From Leptobacterium flavescens (lineage in GTDB: Bacteria > Bacteroidota > Bacteroidia > Flavobacteriales > Flavobacteriaceae), in contig NZ_JAABOO010000001.1 of the NCBI RefSeq assembly GCF_010671605.1, positions 1,054,001 through 1,118,000 of the forward strand: a stretch of DNA of 64,000 nucleotides, read 5' to 3'. Positions 53,820 through 62,454 of the stretch are shown piece after piece. Position 1 is the first letter of the stretch; each line of letters begins with the position of its first letter. A model generated the notes under the pieces. It was not told the DNA's origin. It did not search any database and saw only the letters and a program-made list of their open reading frames with translations. The position numbers and the translations under genes were made by a program.

Positions 53820-54920
53820 ATGCTTAAACAATTTTTTATAACCTGCTCCGGTGCCGACACAGATATTCTGGAGAGCTGCTCTAAGGGAGAGCAGAACAAA
53901 TATGCAGGTATTGGGGCCACGGTGTTCTTTACCGCAGTAATGGCATTTATTGCCTCCTCCTATGCACTTTATACGGTTTTTGATAATATATTCACTTCAA
54001 TATTTTTCGGATTTATTTGGGGGCTGCTCATCTTTAACCTGGACAGGTTTATAGTGTCTACCATAAAAAAGAGGGATTCTTTTAGCCATGAATTATTACA
54101 GGCTACCCCACGGATCATCCTTGCAATTATCATAGCAATTGTGATCTCCAAGCCGTTGGAGCTTAAAATATTTCAGAAAGAGATAGACCAGGTGCTTCTC
54201 GAGGAAAAAAATCAGATGACCTTGGATAATAAGGAACAGATAGCCCTGCAATACACTCCGGTGATAGAAAAGCTGAACAATGAAATTACCGGGTTAAAAA
54301 GAGAGGTAAGCGATAAGGAAGCAGAGGTAAACGATTTATACGACACCTATATTTCGGAGGCAGAAGGTACCGCGGGAACGTTCAAACTCGGGAAAGGGCC
54401 TGTATATAAAGAAAAACGTGAAAAACATGACGCCTCCCTTCAGGAATTGCAACAACTGCGGGAAGCCAATGCTCAAAAGATACAGGACAGGGAAACACAA
54501 ATAGCTACGCTCTCTTCCGAATATTCGGAAAAAGTAAATAATACACAGCCGGTCATTGACGGCTTCGATGGTTTAATGGCACGGATCAATGCTTTAGGAA
54601 AATTACCCTGGTTACCGTCCTTTTTTATTTTCCTCTTGTTCCTCGCCATTGAAACATCGCCTATTATAGCCAAATTATTATCTCCCAGAGGAGAGTACGA
54701 CCATAAGCTGGAGGATCAGGAGAGTGCTGTAAAAACGTGGGTTGCACAAAAAGAAGATCAGCGCAAGCAGGTACTGGCGACCGATGTTGTTATTAACGAC
54801 AAGGTATATCAGGACATCTCAGAAGAAGAAGAGCTTTATACTTACAAGCGTGAAAAAGCAAGGTCTATGATGCAATTACAGGCCGATGCCTTTTACGAAC
54901 ATCAAAAACGAAATCTTTAA
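53820..54920 (+). CDS. DUF4407 membrane protein
   Basis: 366 aa from ATG 53820; the frame extends 96 bases upstream, but that part overlaps the hairpin and does not look coding. Helices lie at about 30-50 and 57-75 (GATVFFTAVMAFIASSYALY, FGFIWGLLIFNLDRFIV), 95-113 (RIILAIIIAIVISKPLEL) and 262-280 (FFIFLLFLAIETSPIIAKL). A ~140-residue coiled coil between helices 3 and 4 (KLNNEITGLKREVSDKEAEVNDLYDTY) is periplasmic or cytoplasmic. The signature NLDRF and ETSPIIAKLLSPRGEYD fit DUF4407. Its function is unknown. Confidence 0.88.
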   Translation: MLKQFFITCSGADTDILESCSKGEQNKYAGIGATVFFTAVMAFIASSYALYTVFDNIFTSIFFGFIWGLLIFNLDRFIVSTIKKRDSFSHELLQATPRIILAIIIAIVISKPLELKIFQKEIDQVLLEEKNQMTLDNKEQIALQYTPVIEKLNNEITGLKREVSDKEAEVNDLYDTYISEAEGTAGTFKLGKGPVYKEKREKHDASLQELQQLREANAQKIQDRETQIATLSSEYSEKVNNTQPVIDGFDGLMARINALGKLPWLPSFFIFLLFLAIETSPIIAKLLSPRGEYDHKLEDQESAVKTWVAQKEDQRKQVLATDVVINDKVYQDISEEEELYTYKREKARSMMQLQADAFYEHQKRNL

Positions 54921-54926
54921 AACAAG

Positions 54927-54956
54927 CACCCGAAGGGGGGCTTTCGGGTGTTTTTA
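54927..54956 (+). terminator. Terminator of the DUF4407 gene
   Basis: CACCCGAAG (54927-54935) pairs with CTTTCGGGTG (54941-54950), followed by five T. Confidence 0.85.
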
Positions 54957-55009
54957 TTTGCTATACATCAATTTACAAAGGTTGGGGGTTATGCATGTCT
55001 TTCGCGAAT

Positions 55010-55231
55010 TCAGGCTTCTTTATTCATATGCCTGATCATTCGCTGCTGGGCGGCCTTTTGCGCTGCAGACAGGTTTCCTTTCAGGTCCCTGTCTTTCTTC
55101 GCTTCATAAATAACTTCTTTATTCTTATAAACGCCCCACCAATATTTTGATTCCTCGGTTAGCTTTACTTTCAGGCAATAGCCTTCTTCAGTAACAATTT
55201 CTCTCTTGTATTTATTTCCGGTCCATTTCAT
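55010..55231 (-). CDS. Small protein of unknown function (73 aa)
   Basis: A 73-aa product, MKWTGNKYKREIV..., basic, with aromatic residues (YWWGVYKNKEVIYEAK) and a helical C-terminus (SAAQKAAQQRMIRHMN). It has no signal or membrane segment. The WWGVY strand pattern suggests a small beta-sheet followed by a helix. I do not recognise a family. It stands alone between converging terminators, is probably a true small gene, and has 97 bp before it to the GT2 gene. Confidence 0.6.
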   Translation of the reverse strand: MKWTGNKYKREIVTEEGYCLKVKLTEESKYWWGVYKNKEVIYEAKKDRDLKGNLSAAQKAAQQRMIRHMNKEA

Positions 55232-55328
55232 ATGGGTGAGCTGTTAATAATAAAGATATTTCAATCGCCTAATTCTTTCTTCTTATTTTCGATAGATTGA
55301 GGGAATCTATAGACTAGCGGAGCGATTT

Positions 55329-56129
55329 TTATGTTATGATGTAGCTAACCGCAATATTTTCCAGTTCATAAGCCTGTTTAGGTCCCTGAAACTTATTGAT
55401 CAGATGGTAATTAAATCCGATATTCAATAATCTGTACGGGAGCTGAAGGGCGTCTTTCATTCCGAGTTTGGGATCATCTGCATGCACCCATCTTTCCAAA
55501 GGCTGTTCTTTTATTTTTTCCATTACATAATGCCTTCCGAAGTATTCTTTCAGGCGGATAAAGATCTCTACATCAAAAAGCCATCTGCACAAAAAGGGAT
55601 TACTAAAAACAACCGGCACAATATTCCTTCTGAATACTTTAGCTCCGCACTGGGCATCCTCTATGGGCAACCTGAGGGTAAAATATACCAGGAACTTAAT
55701 GATGATCGAAAAGAACTTTCTTATAAAGTTGCTCTCTCTATTCCCTTCTCCATATCCTCTGGAGCCGAAAACCATGGAAAGTTTGCCGGTTTTATCAAGC
55801 ATACTGACCAATTGATCAAAATCATTAAAATCGGTGGAGAGATCGGCATTCAGATAACCTATATAATCAACATCTGTCTGCTCGTATAGATATTTGGCTC
55901 CTACAGAAACGGCTGTGGCCTTTCCTCTGTTCTCTTTCAGATCGATAACGCTTACTCTTTGAGGAGCAGCTTTTTTTATTTGTTTCAGAACTTCTGAGGT
56001 CTTATCGGAGCTTCCGTCATTGACCAGGCACAAGTGATAGTTATCATTCGTTCTTATAAATCTTATATAGGTTTCTATCTGTAGTTTGTTTTCTTCATTG
56101 TAACAAGGGGTAATTATTCCGGCTTTCAT
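55329..56129 (-). CDS. GT2 glycosyltransferase, cluster copy 3
   Basis: 266 aa. GT-A fold of the dolichyl-phosphate-mannose-synthase type: GIITPCYNEENKL (residues 4-16), VNDGSSDKT (about 36-44), NRGKATAVSVGAKYL, then YLNADLSTDF (about 94-103) where the usual DAD metal motif reads NAD, and DAQCGAKVF with WLFDVEIFIRLKEYFG further on. There are no membrane helices, so it works at the membrane surface or on a soluble acceptor. Sugar and acceptor are unknown. It is the leftmost of three paralogs on the same strand; 206 bp with a terminator separate it from the receiver fusion. Confidence 0.88.
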   Translation of the reverse strand: MKAGIITPCYNEENKLQIETYIRFIRTNDNYHLCLVNDGSSDKTSEVLKQIKKAAPQRVSVIDLKENRGKATAVSVGAKYLYEQTDVDYIGYLNADLSTDFNDFDQLVSMLDKTGKLSMVFGSRGYGEGNRESNFIRKFFSIIIKFLVYFTLRLPIEDAQCGAKVFRRNIVPVVFSNPFLCRWLFDVEIFIRLKEYFGRHYVMEKIKEQPLERWVHADDPKLGMKDALQLPYRLLNIGFNYHLINKFQGPKQAYELENIAVSYIIT

Positions 56130-56263
56130 AGGCTATAGTGTGTTTTGGGTTACCCTAAAATTAACCTGCCAGCTCAGTGAAACCAGATGGTTTTCGGCGA
56201 TGAGTTTTTTTATGTAGACGAATGGTAGTAAATACGGGTTAAACGATAATCGGGGAGATCTAA

Positions 56264-56294
56264 CAAAAAACCGCCCTGCAATTAAACAGGACGG
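56264..56294 (-). terminator. Terminator of the receiver-GT2 gene
   Basis: Read leftward, CCGTCCTG (56294-56287) pairs with CAGGGCGG (56278-56271) with one G-T pair, followed by a T run (56270-56264). Confidence 0.75.
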
Positions 56295-56335
56295 CCTTGA
56301 CCTAAACTAACTCGAATATAAATGAAGAATATTCT

Positions 56336-57490
56336 CTAATTGTTATACCTGAATGCTATCTGGGTCAGTTGCCCAAGGATATTTACAGAGTCTCTCATGG
56401 AGAGTTTGGATCTGTCGGCATTGCTCCACCGCTTAAGGGGTTGTTCACATATCATGGCTTTCGCCTTAGCTCTTCCGTAGTGGTTTTTCATCCTCATAAA
56501 GATCTCCACATCCAGGAGCCATTTGGTGATAAACTTGTCACGGAACATTTTATCTACAATTTCCTTATCCATGATCTTTGCTCCGCACTGAGTGTCTTTA
56601 AAAGGTATTCTCAGGGTCTTCTGAACGATCAGGTTAATGGCCTTGCCAATGATCTGCCTGGCCGACTTCCTGGTAATACTAGTTCCCATCCTGCTTATAC
56701 GTGAGCCGCTGACAATCTTGAAATCGGTAGATTCAATGGTTTTTACCAGGTCTTCAAAGTCAGCAAAATCGGTAAAAAGACCGGCATCCAGGAAACCTAT
56801 ATAATCCAGTTGGGGATTATTGTTTAGAAGATGAAGTACTCCCTGCCGGACTGCTTCGGCTTTTCCCCCGTTCTTTTCGTAATTATATACGCTGATATTA
56901 TTTCCCCTGCTCTTTTTAAGTGTTTCCAGCACTTCAAGGGTGTTATCGGTACTTCCGTCATTCACAAAACAGAGGTGATATTCCAGGTTACTATGTACAA
57001 GATCAATAAAATCCTGGCTTAAAAGCCTTTTTTCCTCATTATAACAGGGAATAACGACCCCTACGCAGGCCTTTTGTAGGATTCCGGCCTTATCGTTCTT
57101 CTTTATAACCGGCTTAGAATCTTCGTTACCATCTCCTATTAAACGCTTTACGCGTGTGTAGATCTCATCCAGGCTAACCGGTTTTTCCATATAATCTTCA
57201 ATACCGATATCAAAACTGTTTGCAATGATATCTTTATCGGTATTTCCGGAAAGTATCATAACAGGGGTGCTTGAATTTTTAATAGTACGTATGTATTTCA
57301 CTACCTCGGTCCCGGGCATATCCGGCATATTAATATCTACAATAACCAGGTCGGGTTCATAGGAATTAAAGAGTTCTATGCCCTCTTTGGCATTATTGGC
57401 GGATTTAACATCATATCCTAATTCCGTAAGCCTGAATTCAAGGGACATTAAGATAAGTTCCTGATCATCGATGGCTAAGATTTTTTTCAT
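56336..57490 (-). CDS. Response-regulator receiver domain fused to a GT2 glycosyltransferase
   Basis: 384 aa. Residues 1-120 are a complete receiver domain: acidic pair D8/D9, phospho-acceptor D52 in VDINMP, S81 and K103 (EKPVS). Residues about 143-384 are a GT2 domain with VVIPCYNEEKRL, VNDGSTDNT, NGGKAEAVRQG, DTQCGAKI and WLLDVEIFMRMKNHYGR. The metal motif reads D235-A236-G237, so the second acidic residue of DxD is missing. The two neighbouring GT2 paralogs lack the receiver domain. Phosphorylation might switch sugar transfer or partner binding; with the altered motif it could also be a regulatory pseudoenzyme (inference). No kinase is adjacent, but an Hpt protein and kinase lie at 62120-63513. 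It ends at a terminator. Confidence 0.92.
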   Translation of the reverse strand: MKKILAIDDQELILMSLEFRLTELGYDVKSANNAKEGIELFNSYEPDLVIVDINMPDMPGTEVVKYIRTIKNSSTPVMILSGNTDKDIIANSFDIGIEDYMEKPVSLDEIYTRVKRLIGDGNEDSKPVIKKNDKAGILQKACVGVVIPCYNEEKRLLSQDFIDLVHSNLEYHLCFVNDGSTDNTLEVLETLKKSRGNNISVYNYEKNGGKAEAVRQGVLHLLNNNPQLDYIGFLDAGLFTDFADFEDLVKTIESTDFKIVSGSRISRMGTSITRKSARQIIGKAINLIVQKTLRIPFKDTQCGAKIMDKEIVDKMFRDKFITKWLLDVEIFMRMKNHYGRAKAKAMICEQPLKRWSNADRSKLSMRDSVNILGQLTQIAFRYNN

Positions 57491-57571
57491 GGCTGTTTCT
57501 TACAAAAGTTAAAGGTTGTTTTAGTTAAGCAGGGGGGCACTAACGATCGTAAGGTCAAAATGGCAATGAAT

Positions 57572-58303
57572 TCAAAACTTTGAATGGTATCCGAAATATA
57601 TTTTAAATACATCCCGGGGTACCAGTATAAAATCTATAAGGTTTAATCGAGGCTCCTTAAATCCTTTTCTGTGCTTTAATTCGTATTCCAGTATTCTTCT
57701 TACCGGCCTGTAGCCCAGTTGATAATTGTTAATAAAGCGAACAAATATTTCAACATTGAACAACCATTTACTCACAAATTCCTTGTGAAACACAACGGGA
57801 ATGGCATCTCTTCTGAAAATTTTGGCTTTACATCTGGCCTCCTGGAAGGGTAGCCTGAAAGTAAATCTGATTATTCTTTTTCCTATTTGTGAGACAAAGT
57901 CCCTGAAAAAACCTCTTTCAGAGTTCCTTTCCCTCGATCCGAATATAATACTGTAGGAAGTATTACATTCCAGTAATTGATTCATTTCTTTATACTCATC
58001 AAAACTTACAGATAGATCCGCATCCAGAAACCCTATTTGCTCAAAGGAAGGTACTGAATAAAGAAATTGTATTCCTTCTAAAATTGCACTTGATTTTCCT
58101 CTCTTTTCTGGAAAATTCAAAATACTGATCTCATTGGAACACTCCTCTTTTAATTGTTTTAATAAATCTAATGTATTATCCTTACTACCATCATTAACAA
58201 AACAGAAATGATAGTCCTTGTGAGAATTAATAAATTCTTTGAAAGAAGCTTTGGAAAGCCTGGAGCTCTCGTTATAGCATGGTACTACAATACCGTAATT
58301 CAT
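57572..58303 (-). CDS. GT2 glycosyltransferase, cluster copy 1
   Basis: 243 aa. It has the same plan as its neighbours: GIVVPCYNESSRLSK (4-18), VNDGSKDNT (35-43), KRGKSSAILEGIQFL and an intact FLDADLSVSF metal motif (about 92-101), then FQEARCKAKIFRRD where the others have DxQCGAK. WLFNVEIFVRFINNY has Asn in place of the Asp of WLFDVE. It is therefore the only copy with both acidic DxD residues, but it has changes in two other conserved blocks. No membrane helices are present. It probably is the first gene of the cluster; 81 bp separate it from the receiver fusion. Confidence 0.88.
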   Translation of the reverse strand: MNYGIVVPCYNESSRLSKASFKEFINSHKDYHFCFVNDGSKDNTLDLLKQLKEECSNEISILNFPEKRGKSSAILEGIQFLYSVPSFEQIGFLDADLSVSFDEYKEMNQLLECNTSYSIIFGSRERNSERGFFRDFVSQIGKRIIRFTFRLPFQEARCKAKIFRRDAIPVVFHKEFVSKWLFNVEIFVRFINNYQLGYRPVRRILEYELKHRKGFKEPRLNLIDFILVPRDVFKIYFGYHSKF

Positions 58304-58711
58304 ACCAGATAAGTTTTGGGTTAACTTAGTAATTGTCAGGGGCTTTCTACTAAAATAATTGGAGGGGGGATTGAAGACAAACTTACTAAAAAAAATTGAT
58401 CTGGCGATATTTATTCCGACGATGCGTAAAAAAAATAAGATAAATCGATTAATTCTTACCTTGCTAATTGGAAGGATTTTTCATAGTACTGCTGTTTTTT
58501 CACGCTCTATTATACTAAGAAACCGGTTTTCTGCAAACATTAAAAAAGTACGGCAACAAATAATCTGACCTGGCTAATTCACTAATTAACACTATGGTTT
58601 TCTCTTAACAGTACATCCTTGTATAAGGTGGTTTTAAAATAAATGCGAAATCACAAGAAAGTAGCTGTATAAAGTTATTTGGTCAGACACATGCTGCCGT
58701 ACATCCATCAA
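58304..58711. other. Intergenic region without a recognisable gene
   Basis: A 69-codon plus-strand frame at 58359-58568 has no family features, is Lys/Ile/Arg-rich and overlaps the presumed promoter area of the GT2 gene; I do not call it. No repeat or RNA is evident. Confidence 0.5.
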
Positions 58712-58954
58712 TTAAACCCAATTAAGCATGAAAGTTCCTGTATGTTTGTTATTACGGTCGTCTGTTAGTATGTATTTATAGATCTTCGGGATCAAATTCC
58801 CGACATTAAAAGCTATGATTCTTCCATTATTCCCGGGTTGTAATGTGCCGGTATTCCTTTTGAAGTATACGACCCAAGAGATTGATATTCCTGAGTCGTC
58901 GGGGGTATACTCCAAAAAATTGTAGTTAGGGGGGTATAGTAGTTTTTTAATCAT
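58712..58954 (-). CDS. Possible small protein of unknown function (about 80 aa)
   Basis: The frame is open from 58999; I use the Met at 58954 (MIKKLLYPPNYNFLEYTPDD). The product has aromatic-rich strands (ISISWVVYFKR) and ends KHTGTFMLNWV. It is not recognisable and could be a remnant. It stands alone in a ~890-bp region between the GT2 gene and the WG-repeat lipoprotein, which is the only argument for it. Confidence 0.3.
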   Translation of the reverse strand: MIKKLLYPPNYNFLEYTPDDSGISISWVVYFKRNTGTLQPGNNGRIIAFNVGNLIPKIYKYILTDDRNNKHTGTFMLNWV

Positions 58955-59195
58955 AAGTACATCAATTTCATACTCCAAAATTAGACTAGATATCCCCACT
59001 TTTTATCGAATATCGTTGAATCGGGCTTAAGTGTAGTTTAGTTGTAAAACAACAGGGTTTAACGGTATTTATCTTTCTTAAGCCCGGAAAGGCACGTTAA
59101 AAGGGTTTTAACAAAGCGTTGAATTCAATATATTTACCGGAATTTCATAGGGTTTTCCAAGAAAAAGCCCGTTTTAAACTTCTATTAAAAAAACC

Positions 59196-59714
59196 ATGAA
59201 AAAAATTCTGTGGATCAGTATCATCCTCTTTATTTCCTGTGCGAAAGACAAAAAAGAAGATCAGTTTCTTATTAAATTTTATGAAGGAGGCTTTAATGTT
59301 AAGGGCGCTCAAAGCGGCTATGTTAATATTAAAGGGGATACTATTATCCCTGCCGGTAAATACGAATGTTATACGGATACTTTAAGAACACACGCCATCG
59401 TGAAGGAAAAAAGCGGGAGGATTATCGGGATCGATAAGAAGGAAAACACACTTTTTGAAGTATATGGTCAGAACGGCCAGCCCGATAGCCCGAGAGATGG
59501 TCTCTTCCGGATTATAAAGGATGGGAAAATAGGTTATGCAAACGATGAGGGAAACATTGTAATAGCTCCTCTGTACAAATGTGCTTTTCCCTTTTTTAAT
59601 GGCCAGGCGAGGGTAGCAATATATTGTCAGATCAAAGATAATGAGGGGAGGCAGATGATGTCTACCGATCAGTGGATCTTTATTGACACCAAAGGAAAGC
59701 TGGTCGAAAAATGA
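59196..59714 (+). CDS. WG-repeat lipoprotein
   Basis: 172 aa. A lipoprotein signal (MKKILWISIILFISC) with lipobox FISC puts it on a membrane surface. The mature part shows WG-type beta repeats: GYVNIKGDTIIPAGKYECY, IGYANDEGNIVIAPLYKCAFPFFNGQARV and WIFIDTKGKLVEK. Such repeats form beta modules for protein or ligand contact; no enzyme activity is expected. It is followed by its own gap before the M28 peptidase, so co-transcription is uncertain. Confidence 0.82.
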   Translation: MKKILWISIILFISCAKDKKEDQFLIKFYEGGFNVKGAQSGYVNIKGDTIIPAGKYECYTDTLRTHAIVKEKSGRIIGIDKKENTLFEVYGQNGQPDSPRDGLFRIIKDGKIGYANDEGNIVIAPLYKCAFPFFNGQARVAIYCQIKDNEGRQMMSTDQWIFIDTKGKLVEK

Positions 59715-59819
59715 ATTACGAAAAGTTAAACTTTTGTAATACCCGAACATTTAGGATACTTTTATTGAATAACATATTCAATTATAGAATTATAACTAGC
59801 TAAAATTAAATCCCACAAA

Positions 59820-61373
59820 ATGAAATTTCTAAATCGATTCTTTTTAATTGCCCTTTTGGTATCCTCTGCTACGATGGTAGCTCAGGATAAAGACCAGGTA
59901 ATAGAGGGTATTATCAATGAGGCTAACAAAAATTCGCAGCTGGAGAAACTGGCTCACGAATTACTGGATGTTATCGGTCCCAGACTGGTAGGGACCCCTC
60001 AAATGAAACAAGCTCATGACTGGGCTGTAAAATCTTATGAAAACTGGGGTATCAGTGCCCGAAACGAACAATGGGGAGAGTGGAAAGGATGGCAGCGAGG
60101 AATTACTCACGTAGACCTTGTACATCCGCGTGTAGTAACTCTGGAAGCTATGCAGCTTGCCTGGAATCCGGGTACGGGAAAGAAAGGAGTGGAAGCAGGT
60201 ATCATAGCCATTCCCGATGTTGCCAATGAAGCCGAATTCAAGCAATGGCTTCCCAATGTTAAAGGCAAATTTGTACTGGTATCCATGAAGCAACCCACCG
60301 GGCGCCCGGATTACAACTGGGAGGAATTCGCTACCGAAGAGTCATTTGAAAAAATGAAAAAAGAGAGAACGGAGCAAACCAGAGCCTGGAGAGAAAAGAT
60401 CAGGAAGACCGGTTATAACGGGCGTACGATCATTGCAGCTCTTGAAGAAGCCGGAGCGGCAGGTATCCTTCAGTCCAACTGGTCCAGAGGTTTCGGTGTA
60501 AATAAGATCTTCAGTGCACGTACCAAAAAGATTCCGACTGTAGACGTTTCACTGGAAGATTACGGAATGCTTTACAGAATGGTAGAGTACGGAGATGAAC
60601 CAAGGATCAAAGTAGTTGCTGAGTCCAAGGACCTGGGTAAAGTTCCAACTTTTAATACGATAGCAGAGATCAAGGGTACCGAAAAGCCGGATGAATACGT
60701 GATCCTGTCTGCACACTTCGACTCCTGGGACGGAGGTACAGGAGCTACCGATAACGGTACCGGAACTATCATGATGATGGAAGTAATGAGGATCCTTAAA
60801 AAAATATATCCCAATCCTAAAAGGACGATCCTTGTGGGACATTGGGGAAGTGAAGAGCAGGGATTAAACGGATCCAGGGCCTTTGTGGAGGATCATCCGG
60901 AGATCGTAAAAAATGTCCAGGCACTCTTTAACCAGGATAACGGAACCGGAAGAGTAGTAAATCTTTCGGGACAAGGTTTCCTTCATGCTTATGACTATCT
61001 CGGCAGATGGCTGGAAAAAGTTCCATCGGAGATCACTCAGCATATAGAGACTAATTTCCCTGGGGTTCCCGGAGGCGGAGGTTCTGATTATGCTTCCTTT
61101 GTAGCTGCCGGTGCACCTGCTTTCTCTTTAAGTTCTCTCAATTGGTCTTACTGGAACTATACCTGGCATACAAACAGGGATACTTATGACAAGATCGTTT
61201 TTGACGATGTGAGAAATAATGTGATCCTTGCAGCTATCCTTACTTATATGGCCAGTGAAGATCCTGAAAGGACTTCTCGTGAAAAAAGTGTACTACCTAA
61301 CAATCCGAGAACCGGAAAACAAAGACAATGGCCTACACAGAGAAAGCCAAACCGTAAAGGAGGATTGGATTAA
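59820..61373 (+). CDS. Secreted M28-family aminopeptidase
   Basis: 517 aa. A signal peptide (MKFLNRFFLIALLVSSATMVAQ) is followed by a helical region and a PA-like insert (about 100-270). The M28 zinc core comes next: SAHFDSWDGGTGATDNGTG (about 297-315) with His and Asp ligands, GSEEQGLNGS (about 342-351) with the catalytic Glu pair, VPGGGGSDYASF (about 418-429) and TWHTNRDTYDK (about 447-457) with the last His. It removes N-terminal residues from peptides outside the cytoplasm. It has no C-terminal type IX sorting domain; the basic tail (RQWPTQRKPNRKGG) is unusual. It is convergent with the LytTR gene. Confidence 0.93.
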   Translation: MKFLNRFFLIALLVSSATMVAQDKDQVIEGIINEANKNSQLEKLAHELLDVIGPRLVGTPQMKQAHDWAVKSYENWGISARNEQWGEWKGWQRGITHVDLVHPRVVTLEAMQLAWNPGTGKKGVEAGIIAIPDVANEAEFKQWLPNVKGKFVLVSMKQPTGRPDYNWEEFATEESFEKMKKERTEQTRAWREKIRKTGYNGRTIIAALEEAGAAGILQSNWSRGFGVNKIFSARTKKIPTVDVSLEDYGMLYRMVEYGDEPRIKVVAESKDLGKVPTFNTIAEIKGTEKPDEYVILSAHFDSWDGGTGATDNGTGTIMMMEVMRILKKIYPNPKRTILVGHWGSEEQGLNGSRAFVEDHPEIVKNVQALFNQDNGTGRVVNLSGQGFLHAYDYLGRWLEKVPSEITQHIETNFPGVPGGGGSDYASFVAAGAPAFSLSSLNWSYWNYTWHTNRDTYDKIVFDDVRNNVILAAILTYMASEDPERTSREKSVLPNNPRTGKQRQWPTQRKPNRKGGLD

Positions 61374-61393
61374 TTAAGGCAATCAAGATCCTA

Positions 61394-62107
61394 TTATAAA
61401 AGATTAAGCCGTTTCATCAGCTCAGGCCTGTTGGAGCGGCTTACTGGTACTACATCCTTGGCAATTAAGACACTGTTGTCTTCAATATCGATTATTCTTC
61501 TCATATTAATGATGTAAGACCTGTGTATTTTCAGGAAAAGGTCTTTGGGAAGTTTTTCCTCGATCTTCTTCATGGTCGAATGAACAATATGGTTCTTTCC
61601 TTCGGTTTTGATCCTGATATAATCTCCCTTGGCCTGGATCAGGTAGATATCCGGGATATTTATTTTAATAAGCCTTCTGTCTATATTGACATAAAGATGG
61701 TTTTCGGGTTCGTCTACAGTGGCAGCAGTTGCATTCGGTTCTTTATTTTCTCCTGCCAGCGTAACCTTTGCTTTCTGAATTGCTTTGGCAAAGCGCTCTT
61801 CCGAAAAGGGTTTTACCAGATAATCCACTATGCATTCGTATTCAAATGCCTCAATCGCAAAATTCTTATCGGAAGTGGTAAGGACCATTTTTGGCGGGTC
61901 CTTAAGTGTCTGAATAAAATCGAAACCGGTAAAATCGGGCATGTGAATATCCAGAAAAATAAGATCGACATTGTTCTGGTTAAGGAACTTGATGGCCTCA
62001 ATCGCATTCGGGAATTCTTCAACAATATTCAGTCCTTCCGTGTTGGCACACAGTTGTCTGATTATTGTTCTTGCCATTGATTCATCGTCAATAATAATAC
62101 AATCCAT
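61394..62107 (-). CDS. LytTR-family response regulator
   Basis: 237 aa from the second Met (MDCIIIDDE); a Met two codons earlier is also possible. The receiver domain (1-120) has IDDES, the phospho-acceptor Asp in LIFLDIHMP and Lys in LVKPF. The LytTR DNA-binding domain fills about 140-237 (LYVNIDRRLIKINIPDIYLIQAKGDYIRIKT, KIHRSYIINMRRI). It is the output of the FIST-kinase-Hpt operon, 12 bp after the Hpt gene. LytTR proteins bind direct-repeat sites; I could not find one. Confidence 0.94.
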   Translation of the reverse strand: MDCIIIDDESMARTIIRQLCANTEGLNIVEEFPNAIEAIKFLNQNNVDLIFLDIHMPDFTGFDFIQTLKDPPKMVLTTSDKNFAIEAFEYECIVDYLVKPFSEERFAKAIQKAKVTLAGENKEPNATAATVDEPENHLYVNIDRRLIKINIPDIYLIQAKGDYIRIKTEGKNHIVHSTMKKIEEKLPKDLFLKIHRSYIINMRRIIDIEDNSVLIAKDVVPVSRSNRPELMKRLNLL

Positions 62108-62119
62108 AAGCATAGTTTT

Positions 62120-62443
62120 TTACTGTCTCGCTATGAAATCATCCATGACTTCCAGCAAGGTCTTAAATTCTTCGTGTAAATTGTTAGGGGGGATGTTGTT
62201 TTTAAGGTTATGTTCAAACTCATTAGCCATCGCATAACCTTTTGTAAGCCCTAAAATACTAATTTTATGTTTAAGTTTATGCACATTTTGAGCAGCTTTA
62301 ACAAATTCCCCTTTATCGTAGTTTTCCAGGTAGATTTTTATCTCTTCGGGAAGCTCTTCCTTGATCACCTGAATGAGTTTTTGTTTAAACATACTATCGT
62401 TTCCGGCCAGGTCGTCTATATATAAAAGATTGGGTTGCTCCAT
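62120..62443 (-). CDS. Hpt-domain phosphotransfer protein
   Basis: 107 aa, a single four-helix Hpt domain. The phospho-acceptor is H55 in NVHKLKHKISILGL (HxLK motif, K58). It should carry phosphate between receiver domains. It lies 11 bp after the kinase and 12 bp before the LytTR gene, so all are one operon. A phosphorelay normally needs an intermediate receiver; none is fused to this kinase, so either the LytTR receiver or a distant one (for example the receiver-GT2 fusion at 56336) is the partner (inference). Confidence 0.88.
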   Translation of the reverse strand: MEQPNLLYIDDLAGNDSMFKQKLIQVIKEELPEEIKIYLENYDKGEFVKAAQNVHKLKHKISILGLTKGYAMANEFEHNLKNNIPPNNLHEEFKTLLEVMDDFIARQ

Positions 62444-62454
62444 AATTTTCGGGT

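Noticed and set aside
58359-58568. 69-codon plus-strand frame
   Set aside because: No ribosome-binding site, no recognisable domain and a Lys/Ile/Arg-rich composition expected of random AT-rich DNA.
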